DNA of 64,000 nt from Altericroceibacterium xinjiangense (GCF_003958635.1 NZ_RSEK01000002.1:124001-188000); one strand, 5' to 3'. Shown: positions 18,111 to 27,336, numbered from the stretch's first letter. The notes: generated from the sequence alone by a model not told the origin. Program-made: numbers and translations.

Positions 18111-18380
18111 ATGGCACATAAGAAAGCAGGCGGTTCGTCGCGCAACGGTCGCGATTCAGCTGGCCGTCGCCTCGGCGTGAAGAAGTTCGGCGGGCAGGAC
18201 GTGCTCGGCGGCAACATCATCGTGCGTCAGCGCGGGACCAAGTTCTATCCGGGTTCCAACGTCGGGATGGGCAAGGATCACACGCTGTTTGCGCTGATCG
18301 AGGGCCAGGTGCGATTCCACCAGGGTAAGCTCGGCCGCAAATACGTGTCGGTCGACGCCATGGCCCAGGCGGCCGAATAA
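18111..18380 (+). CDS. rpmA: 50S ribosomal protein L27
   Basis: 89 aa, normal length. The N-terminus [16 protein letters not shown] is the flexible arm that reaches the peptidyl transferase centre; the [19 protein letters not shown] block is characteristic. It lacks the extra cleaved N-terminal extension found in Firmicutes. It follows rplU and is closed by an intrinsic terminator at 18446. Confidence 0.97.
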   Translation: MAHKKAGGSSRNGRDSAGRRLGVKKFGGQDVLGGNIIVRQRGTKFYPGSNVGMGKDHTLFALIEGQVRFHQGKLGRKYVSVDAMAQAAE

Positions 18381-18445
18381 TCGGACGACTCGTGAACGGG
18401 GCCGTCCACCGGGATGGCCCCGCCGGAGCTTTATCCGGCATTTTG

Positions 18446-18476
18446 AGGGAGATGGGGCCAGCCCGTCTCCCTTTTT
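18446..18476 (+). terminator. Intrinsic terminator after rpmA
   Basis: GGGAGATGGG (18447-18456) pairs with CCCGTCTCCC (18462-18471), one G-T pair, then TTTTT. A second, weaker hairpin (GGGGCCGTCC with GGATGGCCCC) lies just upstream at about 18399-18422. Confidence 0.75.
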
Positions 18477-18544
18477 GATTCTCCCTCGCAATCCATCCGT
18501 CACGAAACCCCGGTAGGGGCGGTGCCGGAAGAAAGGAGAGAATC

Positions 18545-19099
18545 ATGTTCACCCGGACGACGAGGCTGTTTTTGCGGCCAGCGTTTCCCGACGACTGGCA
18601 GCAGATCCATCGGGGGCTGGGCGACAAGCGCGTCGCACGGATGCTTGCGAACGTGCCCTGGCCTTACAGGCAAGACGATGCACGCGCTTGCGCCAGCCGC
18701 ACTTCCAGGCCGCACGAGCCGCGATTCCTCATCACGCTGCCGGATGAAACGGGGGCGCCGGTAATTGGCGAGATTACCCTGCAGAAGCAGGCCGAAGGGA
18801 TCGAACTCGGCTTCTGGATCGCGCAAGACCGCTGGGGGCAAGGCTATGCCACCGAAGCCGGCCGCGCGGTGATCGACCTGGCCCGCGTCATCGGGCACAA
18901 GCGGATCGTGTCCGGCCACTTCCTCGACAACCCCGCTTCCGGACGCGTGCTGGCAAAGCTCGGCTTTTGTCCGGCCGGCGAAGTGCGCGCGCATTTCTGC
19001 GCCAGCCGAGGCGGCGAGATGGTCCTGACGAAGCACTACAAGCTGGACCTCGGCTGCGGAGAGGCCGGGCCCAGCGAATGCCGCATGCAGGCCGCCTGA
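18545..19099 (+). CDS. GNAT family N-acetyltransferase
   Basis: 184 aa. Acetyltransf_3-type GNAT: it opens with TRTTRLFLRPAFPDDW, has the beta-strand pair around VIGEITLQ and ELGFWIAQDRWGQGYATEA (acetyl-CoA pyrophosphate loop), and ends with NPASGRVLAKLGF. These features resemble the RimJ/RimL group, which acetylates ribosomal protein N-termini, but the substrate is not determined. AGAAAGGAG precedes the ATG. It is convergent with the PF10118 gene, 25 nt apart. Confidence 0.85.
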   Translation: MFTRTTRLFLRPAFPDDWQQIHRGLGDKRVARMLANVPWPYRQDDARACASRTSRPHEPRFLITLPDETGAPVIGEITLQKQAEGIELGFWIAQDRWGQGYATEAGRAVIDLARVIGHKRIVSGHFLDNPASGRVLAKLGFCPAGEVRAHFCASRGGEMVLTKHYKLDLGCGEAGPSECRMQAA

Positions 19100-19124
19100 A
19101 CCCGCGCAGGTGCTCGCCAGGGCC

Positions 19125-19997
19125 TTAGGCCGGGGCGGGCACCGCGTCCGGGAATTCGCTGTCGTAGCGGGAGATCAGGGCTCGGTCGTCGATCTCCCAC
19201 GGGTGAAACCCGGGAAGGAAGTAGGCCAGCCAAGCCGGGGCGACACGCCGCATGATGCCGGGCTTCCCGACCAGATACCAGATGAGCCGGGCTTTCGCCT
19301 TCCAGCCGGCGATCCCGTCCTGCCGCAACAGGTCCAGCGCATCCTCGAACCGGTGCCGGACGAAGTTGCTGGTCACCAGCAGCATGGTCATGCTCTTGAC
19401 CTTCCAGCGCTTCCACCGGCTCCAGCCGCGGGTCGCGTGGAGCCAGACGTCATAGGCGACGCCCTTGTGCTCGATCTCCTCGGCCGCGTGCCAGCGCCAT
19501 AATTCCGCTTGCTCGACGTCCGCTCCAACGAAGTGCTGCGGGTGCTTAAGGAACTCGTGCGCGAACATCGCCGTGAAATGCTCGAGCGCCATGGTCACGG
19601 CCAGCCAGCCGATCGGCGGGCGATCCTTCACCTGCGCGATCAGGGCGGCAACCCGTTCATCGATGCGCGACATGTCGTAGCCCGCCTGCACGGCTGCCTT
19701 GTTGAACGCGACATGCTCCCGCGTGTGGTTGATCTCCTGCCGGATGAAGGCGCGGATTTCGGCTTCCAGCTTGGGCGGTGCACCGTCGCGAAAAGCCTTC
19801 ACCGATTCGATGAACAGGGCCTCGCCGCGGGGGAAGGTTGCGGAAAGGGCATTGAACCAGGCCGTCGCGATCGGATCGCCGTCCAGCCACCAACGGGCCG
19901 CTTCCTGCCCGCGGCCAAAGCGCCGGTCGCGCACTGTGATCGGCGGGGTGGCCTTGCCGGTCAAGGCATCGGAGTGAATAGGTGTGTGAGCGTTCAT
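19125..19997 (-). CDS. PF10118-type putative metal-dependent hydrolase
   Basis: 290 aa. Matches the Metal_hydrol (PF10118) pattern: a mostly helical protein with scattered His/Glu metal-ligand motifs, FIRQEINHTREHVAFN (about 88-103), ALEHFTAMFAHEFL, and WRWHAAEEIEHKGVAYDVW. This arrangement resembles ferritin-like di-iron proteins; no substrate is known. It is transcribed divergently from a TetR gene with only 27 nt between start codons, so TetR very likely controls it. Confidence 0.8.
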   Translation of the reverse strand: MNAHTPIHSDALTGKATPPITVRDRRFGRGQEAARWWLDGDPIATAWFNALSATFPRGEALFIESVKAFRDGAPPKLEAEIRAFIRQEINHTREHVAFNKAAVQAGYDMSRIDERVAALIAQVKDRPPIGWLAVTMALEHFTAMFAHEFLKHPQHFVGADVEQAELWRWHAAEEIEHKGVAYDVWLHATRGWSRWKRWKVKSMTMLLVTSNFVRHRFEDALDLLRQDGIAGWKAKARLIWYLVGKPGIMRRVAPAWLAYFLPGFHPWEIDDRALISRYDSEFPDAVPAPA

Positions 19998-20024
19998 GCC
20001 GGAAAGATAGGATAGCTTACACCC

Positions 20025-20615
20025 ATGTCAATAAGGAGGCGCCTGCCGCCGGAGGAAAGCCGCCTCGCGGCCCTGGAAGCCGCGCGGCTGCTGCTGATTG
20101 AGGCTGGCCCGCAAGCCGTGACTCTCAAGGCCGTGGCTGCGCGGATCGGGCGCACGCACGCCAACCTGCTGCACCATTTCGGGTCGGCGGCAGGGCTGCA
20201 GAAAGCGCTCGCGCAGTATTTGGGGGAAACGGTCTGCGCGACGATCGGGGAAGCCGTGCGGGCGACCCGCGCCGGTCTGGGCAGCGTACGGGAAGTGGTG
20301 GATCTGATCTTCGACGCCTTCGACCGCGAAGGCGCGGCCGCACTGGTCAGCTGGATGCTGCTGTCCGGTAACGAGGACGCGCTCGACCCGATCGTCGAGA
20401 TGATTCACGATCTGGTCCAGGAATTGAACGCGACGGGAGTCGGGGATTTGCGCGAAGACACGCTCACGCTAGTGCTGCTCGCGCTGGGCGATGCGCTGAT
20501 CGGGGAACGGCTTGCCGGCTCCCTTGGCCTGACCCGGAGTTCGGCGCGGAACCGCGCGGAGCAACTTCTGATCGAAACGCTAGCCCGGCGGCTGGCGGCT
20601 AGTCTGCCGGGCTGA
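20025..20615 (+). CDS. TetR family transcriptional regulator
   Basis: 196 aa. The N-terminal HTH of TetR type is visible (LAALEAARLLLIEAGPQAVT, then LKAVAARIGRTHANLLHHFG, about residues 12-60), followed by a helical ligand-binding domain. It diverges from the PF10118 gene across 27 nt, so its operator must overlap both promoters. Its stop overlaps the end of ygfZ by 17 nt (convergent). The inducer is unknown. Confidence 0.9.
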   Translation: MSIRRRLPPEESRLAALEAARLLLIEAGPQAVTLKAVAARIGRTHANLLHHFGSAAGLQKALAQYLGETVCATIGEAVRATRAGLGSVREVVDLIFDAFDREGAAALVSWMLLSGNEDALDPIVEMIHDLVQELNATGVGDLREDTLTLVLLALGDALIGERLAGSLGLTRSSARNRAEQLLIETLARRLAASLPG

Positions 20616-21333
20616 GATCGACCCAGCCGGGCGCCATGTCCGGCGCGATATCGCTGACCCGCAAGTGATCCACCGCGAAGCCGGCTTCAGGATACGCCGT
20701 CTTCCGCCGCGCCTCTTCAGACCGGCCAAGCGGGACCACGATCAACCGGCGATTGATCTTCTGCCGCCAGTTCATCCGTGCCGTGTTTTCCTGCCCGACA
20801 TAGCAACCCTTGGAAAAGCTGACGCCGTTCAGTTCCACAGCATTCGTTTCCAGCCAGAGGATGCCTTCCAGCTCTGCGTGCGTTTCCGGCACCCCAAGGG
20901 TCAGCCGATGAAGCAGCCAGGCGTCGTCGACCGGATGATCCTCATCCGTGACATGGGCGATCCAGCGCTGCCCCAGATCGGCCAGCCGGGGATCGGGCGC
21001 CCCGCCATCGCCGAGCTGCGCCTGCCAATAGACGCCGAGCTGGTCTTCCCGCGTGATCGCGATCTTCCGGCGCAGGCGATACGTCGTCAGGCGCTTGATC
21101 AATTCGTCCGCCTGATCCGCCTCGCAGTCGATCAGCAGGTCGCCGCCGCCTGCGGGCCAGACCAGAAAGGCGAACAGCGTCTTACCTTGCGGGCTGAGCA
21201 AGCCTGCGTAGCAGGGGAGCTCCCCCTTTACGTCATTGGTGACGAGGCCCTGGAGGAAATCGGCGGCGTCTTCGCCGTCGGCCTCAACAGATACGCGGAT
21301 TACCGCGCGCGAATACAGTCGTTCAGATCCCAT
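20599..21333 (-). CDS. ygfZ: YgfZ/GcvT-domain folate-binding protein
   Basis: 244 aa from the ATG at 21333. The COG0354 YgfZ family is a tetrahydrofolate-binding protein that supports Fe-S enzymes such as MiaB under oxidative stress. The signature KGCYVGQE motif is present in SFSKGCYVGQENTAR with the conserved Cys; the N-terminal FLQGLVTNDVKG block also fits. The frame extends to 21483, but that part overlaps the divergent pyrC start region and is not family-like. Confidence 0.88.
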   Translation of the reverse strand: MGSERLYSRAVIRVSVEADGEDAADFLQGLVTNDVKGELPCYAGLLSPQGKTLFAFLVWPAGGGDLLIDCEADQADELIKRLTTYRLRRKIAITREDQLGVYWQAQLGDGGAPDPRLADLGQRWIAHVTDEDHPVDDAWLLHRLTLGVPETHAELEGILWLETNAVELNGVSFSKGCYVGQENTARMNWRQKINRRLIVVPLGRSEEARRKTAYPEAGFAVDHLRVSDIAPDMAPGWVDLSPAD

Positions 21334-21418
21334 AGCAGCAACGTAACGAAGCGCCCGGCCGAATCGATCCCAATTCGACACGTTGTCCTGCGCCGCCCGA
21401 TTGTGCCATGGGATCGGG

Positions 21419-22456
21419 ATGACCGAAGCGATCACCATCCGCCGCCCCGACGACTGGCACCTGCACCTGCGTGACGAGGACATGCTGCGCGGCGTGCTGC
21501 CTCACACGGCGCGCCAGTTCGCCCGCGCGATCGTGATGCCGAACTTGTCCCCGCCGGTCACGACCGCGCAGGCCGCCGCCGCCTACCGGCAGCGGATCCT
21601 CAAGGTGCTGCCGCAGGATCTCGACTTCGCCCCGTTGATGACCTGCTACCTGACCGACGACACGGATCCGGACGATCTTGCGCGCGGGTATGCGGAAGGC
21701 GTGTTCACCGCAGCCAAGCTTTATCCGGCGGGCGCGACCACCAATTCGGCGAACGGCGTCACCGCAATCGCCAACATCCGCCGCGTGCTCGAACGGATGC
21801 AGGAAATCGGCATGGTGCTGTGCGTTCACGGCGAAGTGACCGATCCGGAGATCGACATCTTCGACCGAGAGGCCGTGTTCATCGAGCGCATCCTCGCGCC
21901 CCTGCTGCGTGAGATGCCGGGCTTGCGCGTGGTGCTGGAACACGCGACGACCGAACAGGCGGTCGATTACGTCTTGGCATCGGGGGAAAACGTCGCGGCC
22001 ACGATCACGCCGCAGCATCTTCACATCAACCGCAACGCGATGCTGGTCGGCGGGATGCGGCCGCACGCATATTGCCTGCCGGTCCCCAAGCGGGAAAAGC
22101 ACCGGCTGGCCTTGCGCCGGGCGGCGACCTCCGGCTCCGAAAAGTTCTTCCTCGGGACCGACAGCGCACCCCATTCGCAGTCCGCCAAGGAATCCGGTTG
22201 CGGCTGCGCGGGCATCTTCAACGCGCCGCACGCGCTGGAAAGCTATCTCACCGTGTTCGATGAGGAAGGTGCGCTTGACCGGTTTGAGGCATTCGCCAGT
22301 GAGAACGGGCCGCGCTTCTACCGGCTGCCGCTGAACGAAGGAACCGTGACGCTGGAACGTGCACCGACCGACGTGCCCGAAACGATCGACGCGGCCGGAA
22401 CCGCTGTCATTCCATTTCATGCAGGGCAGCGGCTCGGCTGGCGTCTGCGCGCCTGA
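21419..22456 (+). CDS. pyrC: Dihydroorotase
   Basis: 345 aa from the ATG at 21419. Zinc amidohydrolase of pyrimidine synthesis, E. coli PyrC class (type II, about 345 aa). HLHLRDEDML supplies two metal His, AAKLYPAGATTNS the bridging Lys, LCVHGEV and VLEHATT further His ligands, and GTDSAPHSQSAKE the catalytic Asp. Its last 50 nt overlap the end of the convergent rarD-like gene. With pyrE at 4.6 kb, two pathway steps are encoded here. Confidence 0.95.
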   Translation: MTEAITIRRPDDWHLHLRDEDMLRGVLPHTARQFARAIVMPNLSPPVTTAQAAAAYRQRILKVLPQDLDFAPLMTCYLTDDTDPDDLARGYAEGVFTAAKLYPAGATTNSANGVTAIANIRRVLERMQEIGMVLCVHGEVTDPEIDIFDREAVFIERILAPLLREMPGLRVVLEHATTEQAVDYVLASGENVAATITPQHLHINRNAMLVGGMRPHAYCLPVPKREKHRLALRRAATSGSEKFFLGTDSAPHSQSAKESGCGCAGIFNAPHALESYLTVFDEEGALDRFEAFASENGPRFYRLPLNEGTVTLERAPTDVPETIDAAGTAVIPFHAGQRLGWRLRA

Positions 22457-23345
22457 CCGCCCGCTCGCGCAGCTGGTCGATCACGAACAGCGCCACGGCG
22501 GCCCAGATCAGTCCGAAAGCGGCCAGCTGTGCGGGATGAAGCTCCTCGTTGAAGATCGTCAGCCCGAGCACGAAGACGATCGTGGGTGAAATGAACTGGA
22601 GGAACCCCATCAGGCTGTAGGGCAAGCGGCGAGCGGCCACGGCGAACAGCAGCAAGGGTATCGCCGTCATCGGCCCGCCCCAGGCAATCGCCAGCGCCGT
22701 ATCCCAACCCTGCGCCATGGACGGACCGGCGGGGGACGCGGCGTACCAGGCGACAATCCCCAGCGCGATCGGAAGCAGGATCAGGGATTCCAGCATCAGC
22801 CCCACCAGGGCACTGGCAGCCACGGTCTTGCGCAGCAGGCCGTAGATGGCGAACGTCACCGCCAGCGCCAGGCTTACCCACAAGGTGGTCAGCGCCCCGG
22901 CGGCAAGGGCGGCCACCCCGCAGCCGGCCAGCGCCGTCGCCGCCCATTGCCGCCGCGTCAGCCGCTCCCCCAAAATCGCAAGGCCCAGAAGCAGCATGAT
23001 CAGCGGCAGGATGTAGTACCCGATACTCGCGGCGTAGACGTGGCCGGTCTGGATCGCCCAGACGTAGAGCAGCCAGTTCACCCCGACGAGGACCGCTGTC
23101 GTGAGCAGGGTCAGCATCGCCCGTCCATCCTTCAGGACCGCGCGGACTTCGGGAAGACTGCCGCGCCAGATCACCGCCGCCAGGCACAAGGGCAAGGTGA
23201 ACAGGATGCGCAGGGCGACGAATTCCACCGGAGGAACGTGGCGCACCAGCAACAAGTACAGCGGCATCGATCCCCAGAACGCATGCGCGCCCAGGGCGCT
23301 GAGCAAGGCCGCGCGGTCAGGGGCAGGGGCGGTATCCGAATTCAT
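22407..23345 (-). CDS. rarD: RarD-type EamA family transporter
   Basis: 312 aa with about ten hydrophobic segments in two EamA repeats. RarD features include the N-terminal ALGAHAFWGSMPLYLLLVRHV, VEFVALRILFTLPLCL, NWLLYVWAIQTGHVYAASIG, and LPYSLMGFLQFISPTIVFVLG in the second half. RarD proteins were named for chloramphenicol sensitivity in E. coli; the physiological substrate is unknown. Convergent with pyrC, overlapping it by 50 nt. Confidence 0.88.
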   Translation of the reverse strand: MNSDTAPAPDRAALLSALGAHAFWGSMPLYLLLVRHVPPVEFVALRILFTLPLCLAAVIWRGSLPEVRAVLKDGRAMLTLLTTAVLVGVNWLLYVWAIQTGHVYAASIGYYILPLIMLLLGLAILGERLTRRQWAATALAGCGVAALAAGALTTLWVSLALAVTFAIYGLLRKTVAASALVGLMLESLILLPIALGIVAWYAASPAGPSMAQGWDTALAIAWGGPMTAIPLLLFAVAARRLPYSLMGFLQFISPTIVFVLGLTIFNEELHPAQLAAFGLIWAAVALFVIDQLRERAVRRADASRAAALHEME

Positions 23346-23402
23346 GGCGCGGCTTTAGGGGTTGCCTGCAACATTGCGAGCCTGAACGGGCGAAGCCCCG
23401 CC

Positions 23403-24176
23403 TCAGTCGGCCAGTTCGATCCAGACAGGGGCGTGGTCGCTGGTCTTCTCCCACCCGCGCACCTGGGAATCGACTTGCGCGTCTTTCAGGCGCTTCACCA
23501 GATCGGGACTCAGTAGGAAATGGTCGATCCGCAGCCCCGCGTCGCGGGTGAACGCGTTGCGGAAATAGTCCCAGAACGTGTAGATCGTCGCGTCGGGATG
23601 AAGCTTCCGGACCGCGTCGGTCCAGCCTTGCTCCACCAGCCGAAACCACGCGGCGCGGGTTTCCGGTGCGAACAAGGCATCGTCCAGCCAGCGTTCCGGC
23701 TTGTAGACATCCTGTTCGGTCGGCATCACGTTGAAATCGCCGGTCAGCACCACCGGGGCCTTGCTGGCGAGCAGGCCGGCGGCATGATCGATGAGCCGTT
23801 CCATCCACCGCAGCTTGTAATCGTACTTCGGGCCGGGCCTCGGGTTGCCGTTCGGCAAGTACAGCGCGCCGATGAGAACGCCGTTCACCGCAGCTTCGAG
23901 ATAGCGGCTCTGCTCGTCCTCCGGCTCTCCCGGAAGGCCGCGCCGGGTTTCCTGCGGGCATCCCACGCGGCTGAGGATCGCCACTCCGTTCCAGCTTTTC
24001 TGCCCATGCCAGATCGCTTCGTACCCGGCATCGCGAATTTCGTCGGCTGGGAACCGCTCATCCGGGGCTTTCAGTTCCTGCAGGCACGCGACATCGGGGC
24101 GGGTCTCCTCCAGCCAGCGGAGCAGCACCGGAAGCCGGGCCTTGATCCCGTTGACGTTGTAGGTGGCGATTCTCAT
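23403..24176 (-). CDS. xth: Exodeoxyribonuclease III (AP endonuclease)
   Basis: 257 aa. EEP-fold nuclease that cleaves 5' to abasic sites and has 3'-5' exonuclease activity. N-terminal MRIATYNVNGIKARLPVLL and LQELKAPDERFP (metal Glu) are canonical; VLTGDFNVMPTE contains the catalytic Asp/Asn pair, and the C-terminal GLRIDHFLLS and KTSDHAPVW (Asp-His) complete the active site. Its ATG overlaps the DNA ligase stop (ATGA), so the two repair genes form a coupled pair. Confidence 0.95.
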   Translation of the reverse strand: MRIATYNVNGIKARLPVLLRWLEETRPDVACLQELKAPDERFPADEIRDAGYEAIWHGQKSWNGVAILSRVGCPQETRRGLPGEPEDEQSRYLEAAVNGVLIGALYLPNGNPRPGPKYDYKLRWMERLIDHAAGLLASKAPVVLTGDFNVMPTEQDVYKPERWLDDALFAPETRAAWFRLVEQGWTDAVRKLHPDATIYTFWDYFRNAFTRDAGLRIDHFLLSPDLVKRLKDAQVDSQVRGWEKTSDHAPVWIELAD

Positions 24177-25222
24177 TGTTTGCCCTCCAGCAGATCCTTC
24201 AGCGCGGCAGGACGCAGTTCATGCTTGAGCTGGTCCATCGTGCACTGGTCGGGGCGCTTGTCGTCCCGCCAGCGCAGAAAGCTGGTTCCGTGGCGGAAAC
24301 GCTCTCCGGTTACTTGATCGTAGATCACCTCGATCACGAGTTCGGGCCGCAGCGGAATCCATTCCGTGTTGCGTCCCCGGCTCCAGCGGCTCGGCCCGCC
24401 GGGGGACTTGCCGGTAAACGGCGATTCGCCCCGCGCCGGGTCAAGCCTTGCGGGAAGCGCCGCCCGGTCCTCGTCGGTAAATGAGGAAACGTAGCCGACG
24501 TAGTTCAGCCGCCCATCCTGATCATAAAGGCCGAGCAAAAGCGACCCGACCCGCTCCCCCTTCGCGTCCATGCGAAAGCCGCCGACCACGCAATCCGCGG
24601 TGCGCTGCTTCTTGGCCTTGACCATCGCCCGCTCCCCCGGGCGGTACGGTTCGTCGATCCGCTTGGCGACGATCCCGTCCAGCGCCGTGCCGCTGCGGTC
24701 GAACCAGTCCTGCGCCGTTGCGCGGTCCTGCGTAACGGGTGACAAGGCCAGTCGCGGGGTGGAGGCCGTTTCGAAAAAGCGCTTCAGCGAACGGCGCCGT
24801 TCCGTCAGTGCCTGCGACGCCAGCACGTCGCTGCCAAGCTGCAGGCAGTCGAACAGCATCAGGCAGGCCGGAGTCTCCCGGGCCAGCCGCCCAATGCGAG
24901 AGGCGGCGGGATGCAGCCGCAGTTGCAGGTCGGCAAAGGAAAGGCCGGTCCCATGCGGCAGTACCAGTTCGCCATCCAGCACGAAGCGCGTTTCCGCCAG
25001 TCCCAGCAGCGCCTCGGCTATTTCGGGGAAGTAGCGCGCCAGCGGCTTGCCGGCCTTGGAAAACAGCTCCAGCGTGTCGCCGCCCCGGAAGGCAAGGCAG
25101 CGGAACCCGTCCCACTTGGGCTCGAACTGCCAGTGCTCGCCAGCGGGAATTTCGCTCGCCAGCCGCGCTTCCATAGGTTCGCTGTCGGCGGGAATGGACA
25201 AGCCCGGGAAGGAAGTGGTCAT
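24173..25222 (-). CDS. ATP-dependent DNA ligase (LigC/LigD ligase-domain type)
   Basis: 349 aa from the ATG at 25222; a TTG at 25273 would add 17 residues and is less likely. Nucleotidyltransferase motif I is EPKWDGFR with Lys36 as the AMP-accepting residue; motif III is LDGELVLP, motif IV GIVAKRID and motif V MVKAKKQRTADCVV, followed by an OB-fold domain (SLLLGLYDQDGRLNYVGYV). No polymerase or phosphoesterase domain is fused and no Ku gene is in the window. Coupled to xth, it probably acts in repair beside the replicative NAD ligase. Confidence 0.9.
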   Translation of the reverse strand: MTTSFPGLSIPADSEPMEARLASEIPAGEHWQFEPKWDGFRCLAFRGGDTLELFSKAGKPLARYFPEIAEALLGLAETRFVLDGELVLPHGTGLSFADLQLRLHPAASRIGRLARETPACLMLFDCLQLGSDVLASQALTERRRSLKRFFETASTPRLALSPVTQDRATAQDWFDRSGTALDGIVAKRIDEPYRPGERAMVKAKKQRTADCVVGGFRMDAKGERVGSLLLGLYDQDGRLNYVGYVSSFTDEDRAALPARLDPARGESPFTGKSPGGPSRWSRGRNTEWIPLRPELVIEVIYDQVTGERFRHGTSFLRWRDDKRPDQCTMDQLKHELRPAALKDLLEGKQ

Positions 25223-25338
25223 ACAGGAGCAACGGGATCCGGCGGGGGGCAGTTCCTCGCTGAAACGGGCCAACCTTCGCTTTCCCTGACCGAAAGAATG
25301 GTGATAGCAGGGCGCCGACTACGGGAAGGGAACGAATT

Positions 25339-26979
25339 ATGCAGGCAGGACCGGATCTTATCGTGATCGGCGGCGGCTCGGCCGGGATCGCCTGCGCCGC
25401 TCGGCTGGCGGAAGCCGGCAAGCGCGTGCTGCTGGTCGAAGCGGGCAAGTCGGACAAGGACATCCGCTCAAAAGTCCCCGCGTTGATGAGCGGGATCGTC
25501 CATACCCCCGATTTCGACTGGTGCTATCGCGCCGAACCCGATCCGTCGGTTGGCGGCCGGCCGGACGTCTGGCCGGCCGGGAAACGGCTCGGCGGCGGCA
25601 GCGCGATCAACGGCATGATGTTCATCCGCGGCCACTCCTACGACTATGACCACTGGGCGGAACTCGGCGCCACCGGATGGGGCTATCAAGGCGTGCTACC
25701 GTACTTCCGGCGAATGGAGCACAATGAGCGCGGACAGGATGCCTGGCGCGGCCAGGGCGGTCCGATCGCTGTGTCGGAAGTCCGTTCCCGCTACCCCATC
25801 ACCGATGAATGGATCGACGCGGCGCAGCAGGCAGGCTTTCCCCGTTCGCCCGACCTGAACGGAGAGAAGGCCGAAGGGGTCGACTACATCCAGCTGTCCC
25901 AGCGCGGCGGCCTGCGCTGCTCGACTGCTGCCGGATATCTGAAGGACAAGCCGGCCAATCTCGAAATCCTGCTGGAGGCGCAAGTCGTCCGGCTGGAAAT
26001 CGACAACGGCCGCGCAATCGGGGTCACGCTGCGCCAGGGCGGGCAGATGCGCACCGTGCACGCGGCCGAAGGTGTCGTGCTGTCCGCCGGCGCGCTCAAC
26101 ACCCCGCGGCTGCTGATGCTGTCGGGCATCGGCCCGGCAGAAGACCTGACCGCTCACGGCATCGAGGTGCTGCACGATCTGCCGGGCGTCGGGCGGAACC
26201 TGCAGGAACACCCGGCCTGCCACTTGGTCAATTCCGTCAGCGCACACACGCTCAACCTCGATGCGAAGGGGCTCAACGGCCTCAAGCAAGTGCTGGCGCT
26301 CGCCGTTCGCCGTTCAGGCGCGCTGACGACCGGAATCGGTCACGCGCAGGCGTTTGTCGCCAGCCGCGAAGGACTGCCCGCACCGAACATCCAGCTCGCC
26401 TTTTCCGCCTTCGCATTCGACGTGACCGAAAAGGGCAACCTTGCTCTGCGGCCGGAAAGCTCGGTCTCGACTCTCATCGGGCTGATGCGGCCCGGTTCGC
26501 GCGGGCGCATCACCCTAAGGGGCAACGATCCCGATGCGCCTCCGGTGATCGAGCACCAGCTGCTGGGCGACGAGGACGACGTCCAGCAACTGATCGAAGG
26601 CTTGCAGATCGCGCGGAAGATCATGGCCCAGCCAGCCATCGCGCCGCACGTGAAAGGCGAAGTGCGTCCCGGGGAGGCGCTCGACAGCCCCGCAGCGCTG
26701 GAACCCTATGTCCGGGCCGCAACCATCCCGATGTACCACCCGGTCGGCACCGCGAAAATGGGCGCGGCGGACGATCCCATGGCCGTGGTCGGCCCGGATC
26801 TGCGCCTGCGCGGGATCAAGGGGCTGTGGGTCGCCGATGCCTCCGTCATGCCCACGATTCCGGCGGGAAACACCAACGCCACCGCGATCATGATCGGGGA
26901 AAAAGCCAGCGATCTGGTGCTGGAGGGCCTGCGCGAGCAGGGGCGGACTTCGGAACAATTGCTCGCCGCGGCTCGTTGA
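25339..26979 (+). CDS. GMC family FAD-dependent oxidoreductase (choline dehydrogenase-like)
   Basis: 546 aa. FAD-binding GGGSAGIACAARLAEAG at the N-terminus, the GMC signature WPAGKRLGGGSAINGMMFIRG, the second signature GALNTPRLLMLSGIGPA, and the C-terminal active-site region MYHPVGTAKMG with catalytic His, then PTIPAGNTNATAIMIGEK. Most similar in layout to choline and alcohol dehydrogenases; no BetB or BetI neighbour is present, so the substrate is likely another alcohol. GGGAAGGGAACGA precedes the ATG. Confidence 0.92.
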   Translation: MQAGPDLIVIGGGSAGIACAARLAEAGKRVLLVEAGKSDKDIRSKVPALMSGIVHTPDFDWCYRAEPDPSVGGRPDVWPAGKRLGGGSAINGMMFIRGHSYDYDHWAELGATGWGYQGVLPYFRRMEHNERGQDAWRGQGGPIAVSEVRSRYPITDEWIDAAQQAGFPRSPDLNGEKAEGVDYIQLSQRGGLRCSTAAGYLKDKPANLEILLEAQVVRLEIDNGRAIGVTLRQGGQMRTVHAAEGVVLSAGALNTPRLLMLSGIGPAEDLTAHGIEVLHDLPGVGRNLQEHPACHLVNSVSAHTLNLDAKGLNGLKQVLALAVRRSGALTTGIGHAQAFVASREGLPAPNIQLAFSAFAFDVTEKGNLALRPESSVSTLIGLMRPGSRGRITLRGNDPDAPPVIEHQLLGDEDDVQQLIEGLQIARKIMAQPAIAPHVKGEVRPGEALDSPAALEPYVRAATIPMYHPVGTAKMGAADDPMAVVGPDLRLRGIKGLWVADASVMPTIPAGNTNATAIMIGEKASDLVLEGLREQGRTSEQLLAAAR

Positions 26980-27069
26980 CAGGGAAAGACATCGCGGGCT
27001 TCCCGCGTACACTTGCCAAGGTTCGCCGCAGCACTGGATGCGCAGGCGAGCCGTAACAGGAGGAAGACT

Positions 27070-27336
27070 ATGAAGTATCTTGCTTTCGTCACCTTGCCCA
27101 TGGCCGCGCTTGTCGGCGCCTGCGGAGCGGATTCGCCTGCGGAAGAGACGGGCGACGCACTCGAACAGCGTGCCGACGCGGTCGATCAGATGACCGAGCA
27201 GCAGGCTGACATGCTGGAAGAACGCGGCGACGCCATCGAAAAAGTTTATGATGAGCGTGCCGAGGCCGTCGAGGAAGCCGGCGATGAACGCACTGATGCG
27301 ATCAACAACGTCGCTGATCAACCTGCGCTGAGGTAA
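27070..27336 (+). CDS. Small helical lipoprotein of unknown function
   Basis: 88 aa from the ATG at 27070 (AGGAGGAAG just upstream). A short signal peptide ends in a lipobox, LVGAC (Cys at about 18). The mature part is strongly acidic and helical with repeated motifs ending in A-D/A-V-D/E (EQRADAVDQMTEQQADMLE, ERGDAIEKVYDERAEAVEE), suggesting an extended coiled coil on the periplasmic face of a membrane. No family recognised. A strong terminator follows at 27377. Confidence 0.75.
   Translation: MKYLAFVTLPMAALVGACGADSPAEETGDALEQRADAVDQMTEQQADMLEERGDAIEKVYDERAEAVEEAGDERTDAINNVADQPALR

Noticed and set aside
25223-25273. Longer DNA ligase start (TTG at 25273)
   Set aside because: Adds 17 residues with no ligase similarity; the ATG at 25222 gives a normal distance to motif I.
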